From Clostridiales bacterium (GTDB taxonomy: Bacteria > Bacillota > Clostridia > Oscillospirales > Oscillospiraceae), in the NCBI GenBank assembly GCA_004556205.1, contig SFIL01000014.1:1-33450 (forward strand): a stretch of 33,450 bases of DNA. Reading direction: 5' to 3'. Position 1 is the stretch's first letter; each line of letters begins with the position of its first letter. Of this stretch, positions 15,698 to 24,676 are shown piece after piece. The translations under genes and the position numbers were made by a program. The notes beneath the pieces were generated by a model, which saw only the letters and a program-made list of their open reading frames with translations, searched no databases and had not been told where the DNA came from.

Positions 15698-17026
15698 ATG
15701 AGCAAACGCATCGGGATGATTTCTCTCGGATGTGCGAAAAATCAGGTCAACGCGGAACAGATGATGTTCCTCCTGCGTGAGGCAGGCTATGAGATTCTGC
15801 CCTCTGTCGAGGATGCGGATGTTGTGATCATCAACACCTGCGGCTTTATTGACTCCGCCAAGAGCGAGGCAATTGACAACATTCTTGCGATGGGCGAATT
15901 GAAAGCGGCAGGTGTGATCGGGAAGATCCTTGTAACAGGCTGCCTGTCACAACGCTATCAGGATGAGATCCTGACCGAGATGCCCGAGGTAGACGGTGTG
16001 CTCGGCACAGGCAGCTATGACGACATTGTTTCGGTTGTGGAGAGGCTGCTTGGCGGCGAGACTGTCAGCGAGTTCGGGGACATTCACGCGCCGATGAGCG
16101 AGGCGGGACGCATCCTGACCACGCCGGAATACTATGCTTACTTAAAGATCGCAGAGGGGTGCGACAACCACTGCTCTTACTGCGTCATTCCGTCTCTGCG
16201 CGGCAGATACCGCAGCCGCACGATGGACGATTGCCTCTATGAAGCGCGGATGCTGGCGGAGGACGGCGTGAAGGAGCTGATCGTTGTCGCGCAGGACACG
16301 AGCCGCTACGGCATTGACCTGTATGGCGAACGGAAGCTGCCGGAGCTTCTGCGAGAGCTTTGCAAAATTGAAAAGCTGCACTGGGTGCGTGTGCATTATC
16401 TCTATCCCGACGAAATGACCGACGAACTGCTTGAGGTCATTGCCACCGAGCCGAAAATCGTCAAGTATATGGACATTCCCATCCAGCACGTCAACGATAC
16501 GATCCTCAAAAAGATGAACCGTCGCGGCACAAAGGCGGAGATCAGCGCGCTGTTTGCCAAAATACGGCAGAGAATTCCCACCGCAGTCATCCGCACCAGC
16601 CTTATTACGGGACTGCCCGGTGAAAGCGAAGCGGAGTTCGAGGAGCTTTGCGACTGGCTGCGCGAGCAGAAATTGGAGCGCGTCGGCGCGTTTGCTTTCT
16701 CTCCGGAGGAGGGTACGGCTGCGGCAAGAATGGAGCATCCTGATGAGGAAACCGCTGTCCGCCGCGCAGAAATTGTCAGTGAGCTGCAATCGCGTATCAT
16801 GGACGAGTACAACGAAGCGCGCGTCGGCACGACATTAGAGGTGCTCTGCGAGGGCTATGAACCCGAGGCAGAACAGTATTTCGGCAGAACCTACGCCGAT
16901 TCGCCCGACATCGACGGCAGAGTTGTCTTTGACAGCGAAAAGCCCGTACGCGTCGGCAGCTTTGTGCAGGTCAAAATCACGGGCGTCTGTGACGGCGACC
17001 TTGTTGGATTTACCGAGGAGGACTGA
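15698..17026 (+). CDS. rimO: Ribosomal protein S12 methylthiotransferase RimO
   Basis: A 442-residue radical-SAM enzyme that adds a methylthio group to an aspartate of ribosomal protein S12. Cys12, Cys48 and Cys82 of the N-terminal domain bind one [4Fe-4S] cluster, and the CxxxCxxC at 155-162 (GCDNHCSYC) binds the radical-SAM cluster. A TRAM domain closes the protein from about residue 375. The start ISLGCAKNQVN and the next segment GCDNHCSYCVIPSLRG fit RimO rather than MiaB. Its Shine-Dalgarno lies just after the recX stop; pgsA starts 3 nt after this gene. Confidence 0.94.
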   Translation: MSKRIGMISLGCAKNQVNAEQMMFLLREAGYEILPSVEDADVVIINTCGFIDSAKSEAIDNILAMGELKAAGVIGKILVTGCLSQRYQDEILTEMPEVDGVLGTGSYDDIVSVVERLLGGETVSEFGDIHAPMSEAGRILTTPEYYAYLKIAEGCDNHCSYCVIPSLRGRYRSRTMDDCLYEARMLAEDGVKELIVVAQDTSRYGIDLYGERKLPELLRELCKIEKLHWVRVHYLYPDEMTDELLEVIATEPKIVKYMDIPIQHVNDTILKKMNRRGTKAEISALFAKIRQRIPTAVIRTSLITGLPGESEAEFEELCDWLREQKLERVGAFAFSPEEGTAAARMEHPDEETAVRRAEIVSELQSRIMDEYNEARVGTTLEVLCEGYEPEAEQYFGRTYADSPDIDGRVVFDSEKPVRVGSFVQVKITGVCDGDLVGFTEED

Positions 17027-17029
17027 ACT

Positions 17030-17599
17030 ATGACGACTGCAACCAAGTTCACGCTGGTGCGCGTGCTTCTGATTCCCGTTTTTCTTGTTTGTATGTACCT
17101 TGCCGAGGCATATGGCACGGTCATGCAGTATGTGGCTTTGGCGGTGTTCGCCATTGCAAGCTTGACGGACTTGATCGACGGTCAGATCGCCCGCCGCTGC
17201 AATCAGGTGACCGATCTCGGGAAATTCCTTGACCCGCTGGCGGATAAGGTGCTGGTCATTGCGGCAATGGCGATGTTCTGCGAATGGGGCATTTTCCCCG
17301 CGTGGGCGCTGATGATCGTCTTAACGCGTGAATTCGCCGTGACTGGCCTGCGCCTGATTGCCGCAGGGAAGGGTCGCGTGATTGCCGCGGGCTGGTCGGG
17401 CAAGCTTAAAACCGCTGTTACAATGGCGGGTATTTGCCTGATGCTGTTTCTCGACACCTCCGTGTTTGCAGATCTGCTCGGCGTCTGCTTTTTGGAGATC
17501 GTCAACTGGGTTATCGTCGGTCTGATCTCCGTGACCACCCTCTACTCCGGCGTGGAGTACTTCATCAAGAATTTTGATGTGCTGAAGGAGAAAAAGTAA
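17030..17599 (+). CDS. pgsA: CDP-diacylglycerol-glycerol-3-phosphate 3-phosphatidyltransferase
   Basis: A 189-residue integral membrane enzyme that makes phosphatidylglycerol phosphate from CDP-diacylglycerol and glycerol-3-phosphate. The full CDP-alcohol phosphotransferase signature is present: D50-G51, A54-R55, G64, D68 and D72, within LIDGQIARRCNQVTDLGKF and the next residues. Several hydrophobic segments fit a six-helix fold. GAGGAGG at 17015-17021, inside the rimO end, is its ribosome binding site. It is the last gene of the run that begins at the lipoprotein. The rimO-pgsA pair is common in Clostridia. Confidence 0.95.
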   Translation: MTTATKFTLVRVLLIPVFLVCMYLAEAYGTVMQYVALAVFAIASLTDLIDGQIARRCNQVTDLGKFLDPLADKVLVIAAMAMFCEWGIFPAWALMIVLTREFAVTGLRLIAAGKGRVIAAGWSGKLKTAVTMAGICLMLFLDTSVFADLLGVCFLEIVNWVIVGLISVTTLYSGVEYFIKNFDVLKEKK

Positions 17600-17680
17600 T
17601 CCGCTGCAACTGACTGCACGCGGCGCGCCGAGGTCGTCGCGCCCTACAGGGGCGAGCCTTTGCGAAATGCACTTTTTTGC
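17600..17680. other. Gap after pgsA with a GC-rich inverted repeat
   Basis: GGCGCG at 17622-17627 pairs with CGCGCC at 17638-17643. No T-run follows directly, so a terminator role is weak. The segment around the CCCTACAGGGGC palindrome (17642-17653) looks like extragenic palindromic DNA, but no second copy was found in this window. Confidence 0.35.
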
Positions 17681-17709
17681 TTGACACATTTCTGCGGAGA
17701 TGCTAATAT
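17681..17709 (+). promoter_or_regulatory. Promoter of the cysE operon
   Basis: A consensus TTGACA (17681-17686) is followed after 17 bp by TAATAT (17704-17709), with TG and one base before the -10. An alternative TATAAT at 17707-17712 gives a 20-bp spacer, which is less likely. Transcription would start just before the T-box leader. Confidence 0.75.
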
Positions 17710-17718
17710 AATGGCAAT

Positions 17719-17927
17719 GAAAATATCGTGTTGATCGAAAAGAGTACTCCGCAATGGGTGCGGCAGAGAGTGACTGTCATTGGCTGAAAGCGGTCGCGGC
17801 GCTGTGCGGGGGAAGTGCGTTCGGGAGCGAGGGGAGACCCCGTTTGCCGCGTTAAGGCAGAAGTGAGAAATCAGAGTGGAACCGCGAGCTATGCCCGCCT
17901 CTGGAGCAATTCCGAGGCGGGCTTTTT
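17719..17927 (+). promoter_or_regulatory. T-box riboswitch, cysteine-specific, with its terminator
   Basis: The T-box core AGAGTGGAACCGCG lies at 17873-17886. A perfect 9-bp terminator stem (17893-17901 with 17914-17922) followed by five T comes next. Stem I is recognisable: AGAGTA near 17740, the apical AGAGAG and GGCTGAAA, and CTCCGCA pairing with TGCGGGG. In the specifier loop opposite AGAGTA stands GAAGTGCG, which puts the specifier codon TGC (Cys) at 17816-17818. Uncharged tRNA-Cys should stabilise the antiterminator and let transcription pass into cysE and cysS, both of which concern cysteine. The specifier position is inferred from manual folding. Confidence 0.93.
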
Positions 17928-17947
17928 ATGTGTTTGGAGGCGAGAGA

Positions 17948-18565
17948 ATGCGGTTAAAAGAAACCATAGAGGCTTATCGGCGCAATGACCCTGCGGCGCG
18001 GAGCAATCTTGAGGTGTTCTTCCTGTATAACGGGCTGCACGCTGTGATGTATTATCGCGTCGCGCACTGGTTTTATACCCACAGAATGAAATTCATTGGG
18101 CGCTGGATATCGCAGTTTGCCCGCCGCAGGACGGGGATTGAAATTCATCCGGCGGCAAAGATCGGGCGGCGGCTTGTCATTGACCACGGCACGGGTACGG
18201 TCATCGGCGCGACGGCGGAGATCGGGGACGACTGCCTGCTCTATCAGGGCGTGACCCTCGGCGGCACGGGCGCTGCAAGGGAAAAACGCCATCCGACCCT
18301 CGGCAACAATGTCATGGTCGGCTGCGGCGCAAAGGTCTTAGGCCCCTTCAAGGTCGGAGACAACGCGCGCATCGCTGCGAATTCCGTTGTGTTGGAGGAG
18401 GTACCTGCCAATTCGACGGTGGTTGGCGTGCCCGGACGTGTGGTGCGCTTGAATGGTGAAAAGCTCGACCATATCCACACGCCCGACCCTGTCCGCGCGG
18501 AGCTGGATTATCTGCATGAACGCGTGGAATTGCTGGAAAAACAAACGCAAACGGAGGAGAAATAA
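17948..18565 (+). CDS. cysE: Serine O-acetyltransferase
   Basis: A 205-residue enzyme that makes O-acetylserine from serine and acetyl-CoA, the first step of cysteine synthesis. The C-terminal left-handed beta helix shows hexapeptide repeats from GIEIHPAAKIG through DHGTGTVIGATAEIG and LLYQGVTLGGTG, with the catalytic-type His in DHGTG. It is shorter than the E. coli enzyme because the N-terminal helical domain is reduced, as in many Firmicutes and EpsC-type proteins. ATG 17948 has GGAGG 7 nt upstream; the frame extends left into the T-box terminator but that part is not coding. cysS starts 1 nt after the stop. Confidence 0.94.
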   Translation: MRLKETIEAYRRNDPAARSNLEVFFLYNGLHAVMYYRVAHWFYTHRMKFIGRWISQFARRRTGIEIHPAAKIGRRLVIDHGTGTVIGATAEIGDDCLLYQGVTLGGTGAAREKRHPTLGNNVMVGCGAKVLGPFKVGDNARIAANSVVLEEVPANSTVVGVPGRVVRLNGEKLDHIHTPDPVRAELDYLHERVELLEKQTQTEEK

Positions 18566-18566
18566 T

Positions 18567-19976
18567 ATGTATCTGTACAATTCACTGACCCATAAAAAAG
18601 AGCTGTTTGTCCCGAACCATCCCGACATCGTGAAAATGTACACCTGCGGCCCGACGGTCTATCACTATGCCCATATCGGCAATCTGCGCAGCTATATCAT
18701 GGAGGATGTGCTGGAAAAGAGTCTGCGCTACCTTGGCTACAATGTCAAGCGCGTGATGAACATTACCGATGTCGGGCATCTTGCCTCGGATGCGGACACG
18801 GGTGAGGACAAGATGCTCAAGGGCGCCAAGCGCGAGCACAAGAGCGTCATGGAGATCGCGAAATTCTACACCGACGCGTTCTTTACCGACTGCGCGAAGC
18901 TGAACATCAAGACGCCGGATGTCGTGGAGCCTGCGACGAACTGCATCGACGAATATATCCACATGGTCACGACCTTGCTGGATAAGGGCTATGCGTATCA
19001 AGCCGGCGGCAACATCTATTTTGACACCTCGAAGCTCGAAAAATACTATGTCTTCAACGACCACAATGAGGAGGACTTAGCTGTCGGTGTGCGCGAGGGC
19101 GTCGAGGAGGACACAAACAAGCGCAATAAGAACGACTTTGTTCTCTGGTTCACCAAGTCCAAGTTTGAAGATCAGGCGCTCAAGTGGGATTCCCCGTGGG
19201 GTGTTGGCTATCCCGGCTGGCACATCGAATGCTCGTGCATCAGCATGAAGCATTTGGGGGAGGATATGGATATCCATTGCGGCGGCATCGACAACGCCTT
19301 CCCGCACCACACGAATGAGATCGCGCAGTCTGAGGCGTACCTCGGGCACAAATGGTGCAATTACTGGTTCCATGTCCACCACCTCAACACCGAGAGCGGC
19401 AAGATGTCCAAGTCCAAGGGCGAATTCTTGACCGTCTCGCTGCTTGAGGAGAAGGGCTATGACCCGATTGTCTACCGTCTGTTCTGCCTGCAGAGCCATT
19501 ACCGCCGCAATCTCGTTTTCTCGTGGGAGAATTTGGACAACGCGGCTGTGACCTATGAAAAGCTGATTGCCAAGATCGCCGCCCTCGATCCGAACGGCGG
19601 CGAGATCGAGACGGAGGCGCTTTCCAAGCTGAAGGAGCGCTTTGTCACCGCCCTGAACGGCGACCTCAACACCTCGCTTGCGGTTACGGCGCTTTATGAC
19701 GTCCTCAAAGCCAAGACCAACGACGCGACAAAGCTCGCTGCCTTTGCGGACTTTGATCAGGTGCTTGGACTGAATCTTCTCGCTGCGGCGCAGAAGGTGC
19801 GCGACGCGCAGCCGAAGGAGGAATCCGACCCCGAGATCGACGCGATGCTCCTGGCCCGCGCCGAGGCGAAAAAGGCGAAGAACTGGGCGGAGGCGGACCG
19901 TATCCGCGACGAATTGAAGGCGCGCGGCATCGAGATCATCGACACGCCGCAGGGCGCAAAGTGGAAGCGCATCTGA
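18567..19976 (+). CDS. cysS: Cysteinyl-tRNA synthetase
   Basis: A 469-residue class I aminoacyl-tRNA synthetase that charges tRNA-Cys. The zinc-site Cys27 is in YTCGPTVY, the HIGH-type motif HIGN is at 36-39, and further zinc ligands appear in GWHIECS and HHTNE. KMSKS is at 279-283. ATG 18567 has GGAGGA about 8 nt upstream inside cysE; a longer in-frame start at 18453 overlaps cysE and adds a non-homologous, basic N-terminus. It is controlled by the cysteine T-box, which fits its substrate. Confidence 0.97.
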   Translation: MYLYNSLTHKKELFVPNHPDIVKMYTCGPTVYHYAHIGNLRSYIMEDVLEKSLRYLGYNVKRVMNITDVGHLASDADTGEDKMLKGAKREHKSVMEIAKFYTDAFFTDCAKLNIKTPDVVEPATNCIDEYIHMVTTLLDKGYAYQAGGNIYFDTSKLEKYYVFNDHNEEDLAVGVREGVEEDTNKRNKNDFVLWFTKSKFEDQALKWDSPWGVGYPGWHIECSCISMKHLGEDMDIHCGGIDNAFPHHTNEIAQSEAYLGHKWCNYWFHVHHLNTESGKMSKSKGEFLTVSLLEEKGYDPIVYRLFCLQSHYRRNLVFSWENLDNAAVTYEKLIAKIAALDPNGGEIETEALSKLKERFVTALNGDLNTSLAVTALYDVLKAKTNDATKLAAFADFDQVLGLNLLAAAQKVRDAQPKEESDPEIDAMLLARAEAKKAKNWAEADRIRDELKARGIEIIDTPQGAKWKRI

Positions 19977-19990
19977 TTGGGAGGAATGAA

Positions 19991-22615
19991 ATGAAACTGA
20001 TGATCCTGGACGGCAACAGCGTGATCAACCGTGCCTTTTACGGCGTGCGGCCGCTGACGACCCGCGAGGGCTTTTATACCAATGCGATCTTCGGTTTTTT
20101 GAACATTTTGCAGCGCGAGGTCAAAAACGAAGCGCCGGACGCCCTCTGCGTCGCCTTCGATCTGCACGGCCCGACCTTCCGCCATGTCCGCTATGACGGC
20201 TATAAGGCGACGCGGCACGGTATGCCCGAGGAGCTTGCCATGCAGATGCCCGTGATGAAGCAGGTGCTTACCGCGATGAATATCCCGATCTACGAATGTC
20301 AGGGCTGGGAGGCGGATGATGTAATCGGCACAGTCGCGCGCATTTGCTGCGGGCAGAATTGGAAGTGCGTTGTCCTCACGGGCGACCGCGACAGCCTGCA
20401 GCTTGTGAACGACTGCGTGACCGTCCGCCTTGTGAGGACGCAGGGCGGACAGACGCTGGCGCAGAACTATACGCCGGAGGTCTTTTTCGAGGAATACGGC
20501 ATGGAGCCGATCCGCCTCGTTGACCTCAAGGCGCTCATGGGTGACAGCTCGGACAATATCCCCGGCGTCGCGGGCGTCGGGCCCAAGACGGCGAAGGAGC
20601 TGCTGCAAAAATACGGCACGCTGGACGGCGTTTATGAGAATCTGACGCCGCAGAATATGAAGGGGAAGCTCTTTGAAAAGCTGCAAAACGGCAGGGAGAC
20701 GGCATATCTCTCTTACGAGCTGGCGACTATCCGCTGCGACGCGCCGATCGAATTCTCTCCACAGGAGAATTTAATTCAGCCGCCCAAACGCCGCGCACTG
20801 TATGACCTGTTTACGAAGCTCGAATTTCAGAAGCTGATCGACAAATACAACCTGCGTTCGGCGGCGTTTGAGGAGGACGAGCCTGCGGAGGTGCCTGCCG
20901 AGGTTGTGGGCGAGTGCCGCAGCGAATTGGTGGAGACCGAGGCGCGGGCGCGGGAGCTTGCGGCGCAGTTTGCCGAGCAAGAGTATGTGGTGCTGCATTT
21001 CACGGAGGACTTCTCCGCCTTCGCGGTCTACGCGCCGCAGACGGAGGGTGTGATGTATCTCTACACGCAGGAGCGGCTCGGCGCAGCGTATGAAGGCGTT
21101 CTGCGGGAGCTGTTGACGGCGAAGATCCGAAAGGTGACCCATGACTGCAAGCCGCTCATGCGTGCACTGCTTGCAAAGGGACTTCCCATTGACGGCTTTG
21201 TGTTTGACACCGCCGTTGCCGCCTATCTCCTCGACGCGACGAGGGGGAAGTATTCGCTCTCGGTACTCACGGAGGACTATCTGCATGTTACGCCGCCGAC
21301 CGCGCAGGATACAACGGCTTACGGTGTCTTGATGAGCGAAGCGGCTTCCGTCGAGGCGCTGTATGAGACGCTTTTGAAGAAGCTGAAGGAGCAGGGGACG
21401 GACAAGCTCTATTTTGAGATCGAGCTGCCGCTGTGCCGCGTGCTTGCTGAGATGGAGCATGACGGCGTGCAGGCGGATAAGGACGCGCTCTCTACGTTCG
21501 GCGCAATGCTTGCCGACAGAATCGCGGCTTGCGAAGCGCTGATCTTTGAGACGGCAGGAGAGAAATTTAACATCAATTCGACCAAACAGCTCGGAGAGTT
21601 GTTATTTGAAAAGCTCGGCTTGCCGCCGGTCAAAAAGACCAAGAGCGGCTACTCGACCAATGTGGAGGTCTTGGAGGCGCTGAAGGACAAGCACCCCGTC
21701 GTGCAGGCAATCATGGATTATCGGATGCTGACCAAGCTCAAATCCACCTATGCCGACGGTCTGCAAAAGGAGATCGCCCCCGACGGGCGTATCCACACGA
21801 CCTTCCAAAACCTTGTTACGGCGACGGGACGCCTGTCCTCCACCGAGCCGAATCTGCAAAACATCCCCGTGCGTACGGAGCTGGGCAGTGAAATTCGCAA
21901 AATGTTTGTCCCGCGTGAGGGCTGGGTCTTTGTGGACGCGGACTACAGTCAGATCGAGCTGCGCGTTTTGGCGCATATCGCGGATGACAAGCGGATGCAG
22001 GAGGCATTTTTGTCGGGCGAGGACTTCCATTCGGTTACCGCGTCGCAGGTGTTTAATGTGCCGCTCGAGGAAGTGACGCCCCTTATGCGCCGCCACGCTA
22101 AGGCGGTCAATTTCGGCATCGTCTACGGCATCTCGGAGTTCTCCCTTGCGCAGGACATCGGCGTCACGCGCAGAGAGGCGAAGGACTATATCGACCGCTA
22201 TTTGACCAAGTACAGCGGCGTGCGCGACTATATGCACGATATCGTCGAGACTGCCCGCAAACAGGGCTATGTCGAGACAATGTTCGGACGCCGCCGCAGA
22301 ATTCCTGAGATCACGAGCAGCAATTTCAATGTCCGCTCCGGCGCAGAGCGTATCGCACTGAACACGCCCATTCAGGGCACGGCGGCGGATATCATCAAGC
22401 TGGCAATGGTGCGCGTGTTTGACGCGCTGGAGCAGCAAGCGTTACAGGCGCGGCTGATCCTGCAGGTGCACGACGAGCTGATCGTCGAATGCCCTGCGTT
22501 TGAGGCGCAGAGCGTCATGGATATCGTGACGCGCGAGATGGAGAACGCCGTCAAGCTCTCCGTGCCGCTCGTTGCCGAGGCAAAAATGGGCGAAAGCTGG
22601 TATGACGCAAAATGA
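19991..22615 (+). CDS. polA: DNA polymerase I
   Basis: An 874-residue A-family polymerase for Okazaki fragment processing and repair. The N-terminal 5'-3' exonuclease has MILDGNSVINRAFYG and the helix-hairpin-helix DNIPGVAGVGPKTA. The middle domain has the 3'-5' exonuclease fold, but where E. coli has FDTET this protein reads LHFTED, and the next conserved acid is not visible, so proofreading is probably lost, as in Bacillus polymerase I. The polymerase domain has motif A DYSQIELR (D651), motif B RRHAKAVNFGIVYG and motif C QVHDE (H827-D828). GGGAGGA precedes ATG 19991, which lies 14 nt after the cysS stop. Confidence 0.97.
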   Translation: MKLMILDGNSVINRAFYGVRPLTTREGFYTNAIFGFLNILQREVKNEAPDALCVAFDLHGPTFRHVRYDGYKATRHGMPEELAMQMPVMKQVLTAMNIPIYECQGWEADDVIGTVARICCGQNWKCVVLTGDRDSLQLVNDCVTVRLVRTQGGQTLAQNYTPEVFFEEYGMEPIRLVDLKALMGDSSDNIPGVAGVGPKTAKELLQKYGTLDGVYENLTPQNMKGKLFEKLQNGRETAYLSYELATIRCDAPIEFSPQENLIQPPKRRALYDLFTKLEFQKLIDKYNLRSAAFEEDEPAEVPAEVVGECRSELVETEARARELAAQFAEQEYVVLHFTEDFSAFAVYAPQTEGVMYLYTQERLGAAYEGVLRELLTAKIRKVTHDCKPLMRALLAKGLPIDGFVFDTAVAAYLLDATRGKYSLSVLTEDYLHVTPPTAQDTTAYGVLMSEAASVEALYETLLKKLKEQGTDKLYFEIELPLCRVLAEMEHDGVQADKDALSTFGAMLADRIAACEALIFETAGEKFNINSTKQLGELLFEKLGLPPVKKTKSGYSTNVEVLEALKDKHPVVQAIMDYRMLTKLKSTYADGLQKEIAPDGRIHTTFQNLVTATGRLSSTEPNLQNIPVRTELGSEIRKMFVPREGWVFVDADYSQIELRVLAHIADDKRMQEAFLSGEDFHSVTASQVFNVPLEEVTPLMRRHAKAVNFGIVYGISEFSLAQDIGVTRREAKDYIDRYLTKYSGVRDYMHDIVETARKQGYVETMFGRRRRIPEITSSNFNVRSGAERIALNTPIQGTAADIIKLAMVRVFDALEQQALQARLILQVHDELIVECPAFEAQSVMDIVTREMENAVKLSVPLVAEAKMGESWYDAK

Positions 22616-23064
22616 TCGTTCCGATGCATGAATCGCATATCGCACAGATCGCAGCGCTGGAACAGCTCTGTTTCTCCGACCCGTGGAGCGAGAATTCCGT
22701 CCGTTCGGAGCTATCCAATCCGCTCAGCCTTTGGCTCGTCGCCGAGGAGGACGACAGGGTGATCGGCTATGTCGGCTCACAGTCGGTTCCTCCCGAGGCG
22801 GATGTGATGAATCTTGCCGTCGCGCCCGACTGTCGAAAAAAGGGGATCGGGCGGGCGCTGATGACCGCGCTGATTGCACAACTGCGCAGCCGAGGTGTGA
22901 CCGCTCTGTTTTTGGAGGTGCGCGTCGGCAATCTACCCGCGCAGAGCCTCTACCAAAGCCTCGGCTTCGTCGAGGTCGGACGGCGTCCAAAATATTATGT
23001 TAACCCAATCGAGGACGCGCTGATCCTCAGAAAGGAGCTAACTGATGCTGATACTGTCGATTGA
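22612..23064 (+). CDS. rimI: Ribosomal-protein-alanine N-acetyltransferase RimI
   Basis: A 150-residue GNAT protein. It has the acetyl-CoA loop CRKKGIGRA after the strand VMNLAVAP, then LFLEVRVGNLPAQSLYQSLGF, very close to the RimI signature. RimI acetylates the N-terminal alanine of ribosomal protein S18 in E. coli. Its ATG overlaps the polA stop by 4 bp (ATGA), and it overlaps tsaD by 20 bp. In many bacteria rimI sits beside the t6A genes tsaB and tsaD, which supports the call; tsaB is not in this window. Confidence 0.9.
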   Translation: MIVPMHESHIAQIAALEQLCFSDPWSENSVRSELSNPLSLWLVAEEDDRVIGYVGSQSVPPEADVMNLAVAPDCRKKGIGRALMTALIAQLRSRGVTALFLEVRVGNLPAQSLYQSLGFVEVGRRPKYYVNPIEDALILRKELTDADTVD

Positions 23065-24061
23065 GTCCTCCTGCGATGAGACGGCGGTCGCCCTCGTGCG
23101 CGACGGGCGCGAGGTGCTGACGGACTGCATCGCCTCGCAGGTACCGCTGCACCGCATTTACGGCGGCGTTGTGCCGGAGATCGCGTCGAGAAAGCACATT
23201 GAGGCGATTTACGGGCTTGCCGAGCAGGCGCTCAAGGAGGCGAAAATCACGCGCAGCGAGATCGATGCGGTTGCCGTGACCTATGCACCGGGGCTGATCG
23301 GCGCACTGCTCGTCGGCGTGAATTTTGCGAAGGCGGCGGCGCTGGCGCTCGGCAAGCCGCTCATTCCCGTACACCACATCCGTGGGCATATCGCCGCAAA
23401 TTACATCGCCTATCCTGATCTAAAACCGCCGTTTCTGTGCCTCGTTGTCTCGGGCGGACACACGATGCTGGTCGATGTTAAGGACTACTGCGAAATGGAG
23501 ATTCTCGGCGGCACGCGCGACGACGCGGCAGGCGAGTGCTTTGACAAGGTTGCGCGAATGCTGGATATGCCGTATCCCGGCGGGGCAGCGCTGGATAAAG
23601 CGGCGCGCGGCGGCGACGAGACGCGCTATCCGATGCCGCATCCGAAGCTCTCGGGTAATCCCTTGGATATGTCCTTCTCGGGGCTGAAGACGGCAGCGGT
23701 CAACCTGATCCATAATACGCGCCAAAAGGGCGAGGAAATCTGTATCCCTGACCTGTGCGCAAGTTTCTCCGCCTCGGTCAGCGCAATGCTCATTCCGCGC
23801 ACGATCGCGGCACTCGAACAGACGGGCAGAACGACCCTTGCCGTTGCGGGCGGCGTGGCGGCGAATTCCCGCATCCGAGGCGACCTGACGCGGGAATGCG
23901 AAAAGCGCGGTGTGCGCCTGTGCCTGCCGCCCTTGTCCCTCTGCGGAGATAATGCCGCTATGATCGGCGCACAGGGCTATTACGAGTACCTCGCGGGGAA
24001 TCTTGCCGATCAAACCCTTAACGCTTACGCCACCAAATCCATGGAGGGAGAAACAATATAA
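23045..24061 (+). CDS. tsaD: tRNA N6-adenosine threonylcarbamoyltransferase TsaD
   Basis: A 338-residue ASKHA-fold enzyme that transfers the threonylcarbamoyl group to A37 of ANN-decoding tRNAs. It begins with LSIESSCDETAVALV, has the metal-binding HxxxH (H111 and H115 in HHIRGHIAAN), VSGGHTMLV, and the C-terminal GGVAANSRIR and CGDNAAMIG. AAAGGAG lies about 7 nt before ATG 23045, inside rimI. Needed partners TsaB and TsaE are not encoded here. A strong terminator follows, so it ends the cysteine T-box operon. Confidence 0.97.
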   Translation: MLILSIESSCDETAVALVRDGREVLTDCIASQVPLHRIYGGVVPEIASRKHIEAIYGLAEQALKEAKITRSEIDAVAVTYAPGLIGALLVGVNFAKAAALALGKPLIPVHHIRGHIAANYIAYPDLKPPFLCLVVSGGHTMLVDVKDYCEMEILGGTRDDAAGECFDKVARMLDMPYPGGAALDKAARGGDETRYPMPHPKLSGNPLDMSFSGLKTAAVNLIHNTRQKGEEICIPDLCASFSASVSAMLIPRTIAALEQTGRTTLAVAGGVAANSRIRGDLTRECEKRGVRLCLPPLSLCGDNAAMIGAQGYYEYLAGNLADQTLNAYATKSMEGETI

Positions 24062-24070
24062 CAGAGTAAA

Positions 24071-24105
24071 ATTGCAGGATGTGCTATCACATCCTGCAAT
24101 TTTTG
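24071..24105 (+). terminator. Strong terminator after tsaD
   Basis: A perfect 13-bp stem (24071-24083 with 24088-24100) closes a 4-nt loop CTAT and is followed by a T-run. It lies 9 nt after the tsaD stop. Confidence 0.93.
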
Positions 24106-24421
24106 TCAAAATAAGTCGATAGTAATTCTGACGAAGAAATGTTCTTATGTAAACTAAAAATCGCTTTCGAATACGAAAGAAGTCCGTTTGCGACATTGTC
24201 GAAAAAATAGGAAAAATGAAAAACAGTATATTCAAAAGGGTTTGACCCTGTGCAAAAACCTGTGCAAACTGTTTATAACCTTAGTCAAATGTGTAAATGA
24301 TTATGATTACGGTCAACCATATTTCTTGCCTTAAGGCAAGTCTCCTTACCGTCGCGGGCAAGGAAACTTGCATTCCGTGAGGAGCACTGCACACGCCGTG
24401 CATAAAACTATGGAAGCTCTG

Positions 24422-24593
24422 ATACTGATTCTTGATTAAATTCTTTAATCAAGAATCCCGTGTGCTACGCACACTCGCATCGTGCTAACGCACGCTGCGC
24501 CGTCTCGTGCAGAATTTGACGCACCTTCGGTGCTATAAAAAGCTATTCGGTGCTATAAAAAGCTATGTAAGCTTTTTGTCAAATTCTAGTATG
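24422..24593 (+). repeat. Repeat B, copy 2, with an internal 20-bp tandem duplication
   Basis: Nearly identical to 2542-2692 in the same orientation. The first hairpin is perfect here, with 14-bp arms where copy 1 has one mismatch, and the outer pair AGAATTTGAC (24511-24520) with GTCAAATTCT (24578-24587) is also perfect, against an imperfect one in copy 1. A 20-bp unit (24526-24545) is repeated exactly at 24546-24565. The perfect pairing of the outer arms suggests the folded form matters. Confidence 0.78.
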
Positions 24594-24597
24594 AATC

Positions 24598-24676
24598 GAT
24601 CCGCTGAACGCCGCTGCTAATTGGTTCAGAACTTCCCTAATTCTTGATATAGCACTTTAATCAGGGATCAGTATAA
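24598..24676. repeat. Degenerate A end joined to a B start
   Basis: 24598-24643 resembles, in reverse complement, the left end of repeat A (the CTCTGAAC.AAT...CGGCG pattern). It joins a segment like the first hairpin of repeat B (TTCTTGAT ... TTTAATCA, about 24650-24669). The junction TTCAGA..TTCCCTAAT is shared with the A-B junction at 2527-2543. It looks like a decayed second A-B unit. Confidence 0.5.

Noticed and set aside
20941..21300. Loss of exonuclease residues in PolA as a novel feature
   Set aside because: Loss of proofreading residues is well known for Gram-positive polymerase I proteins.
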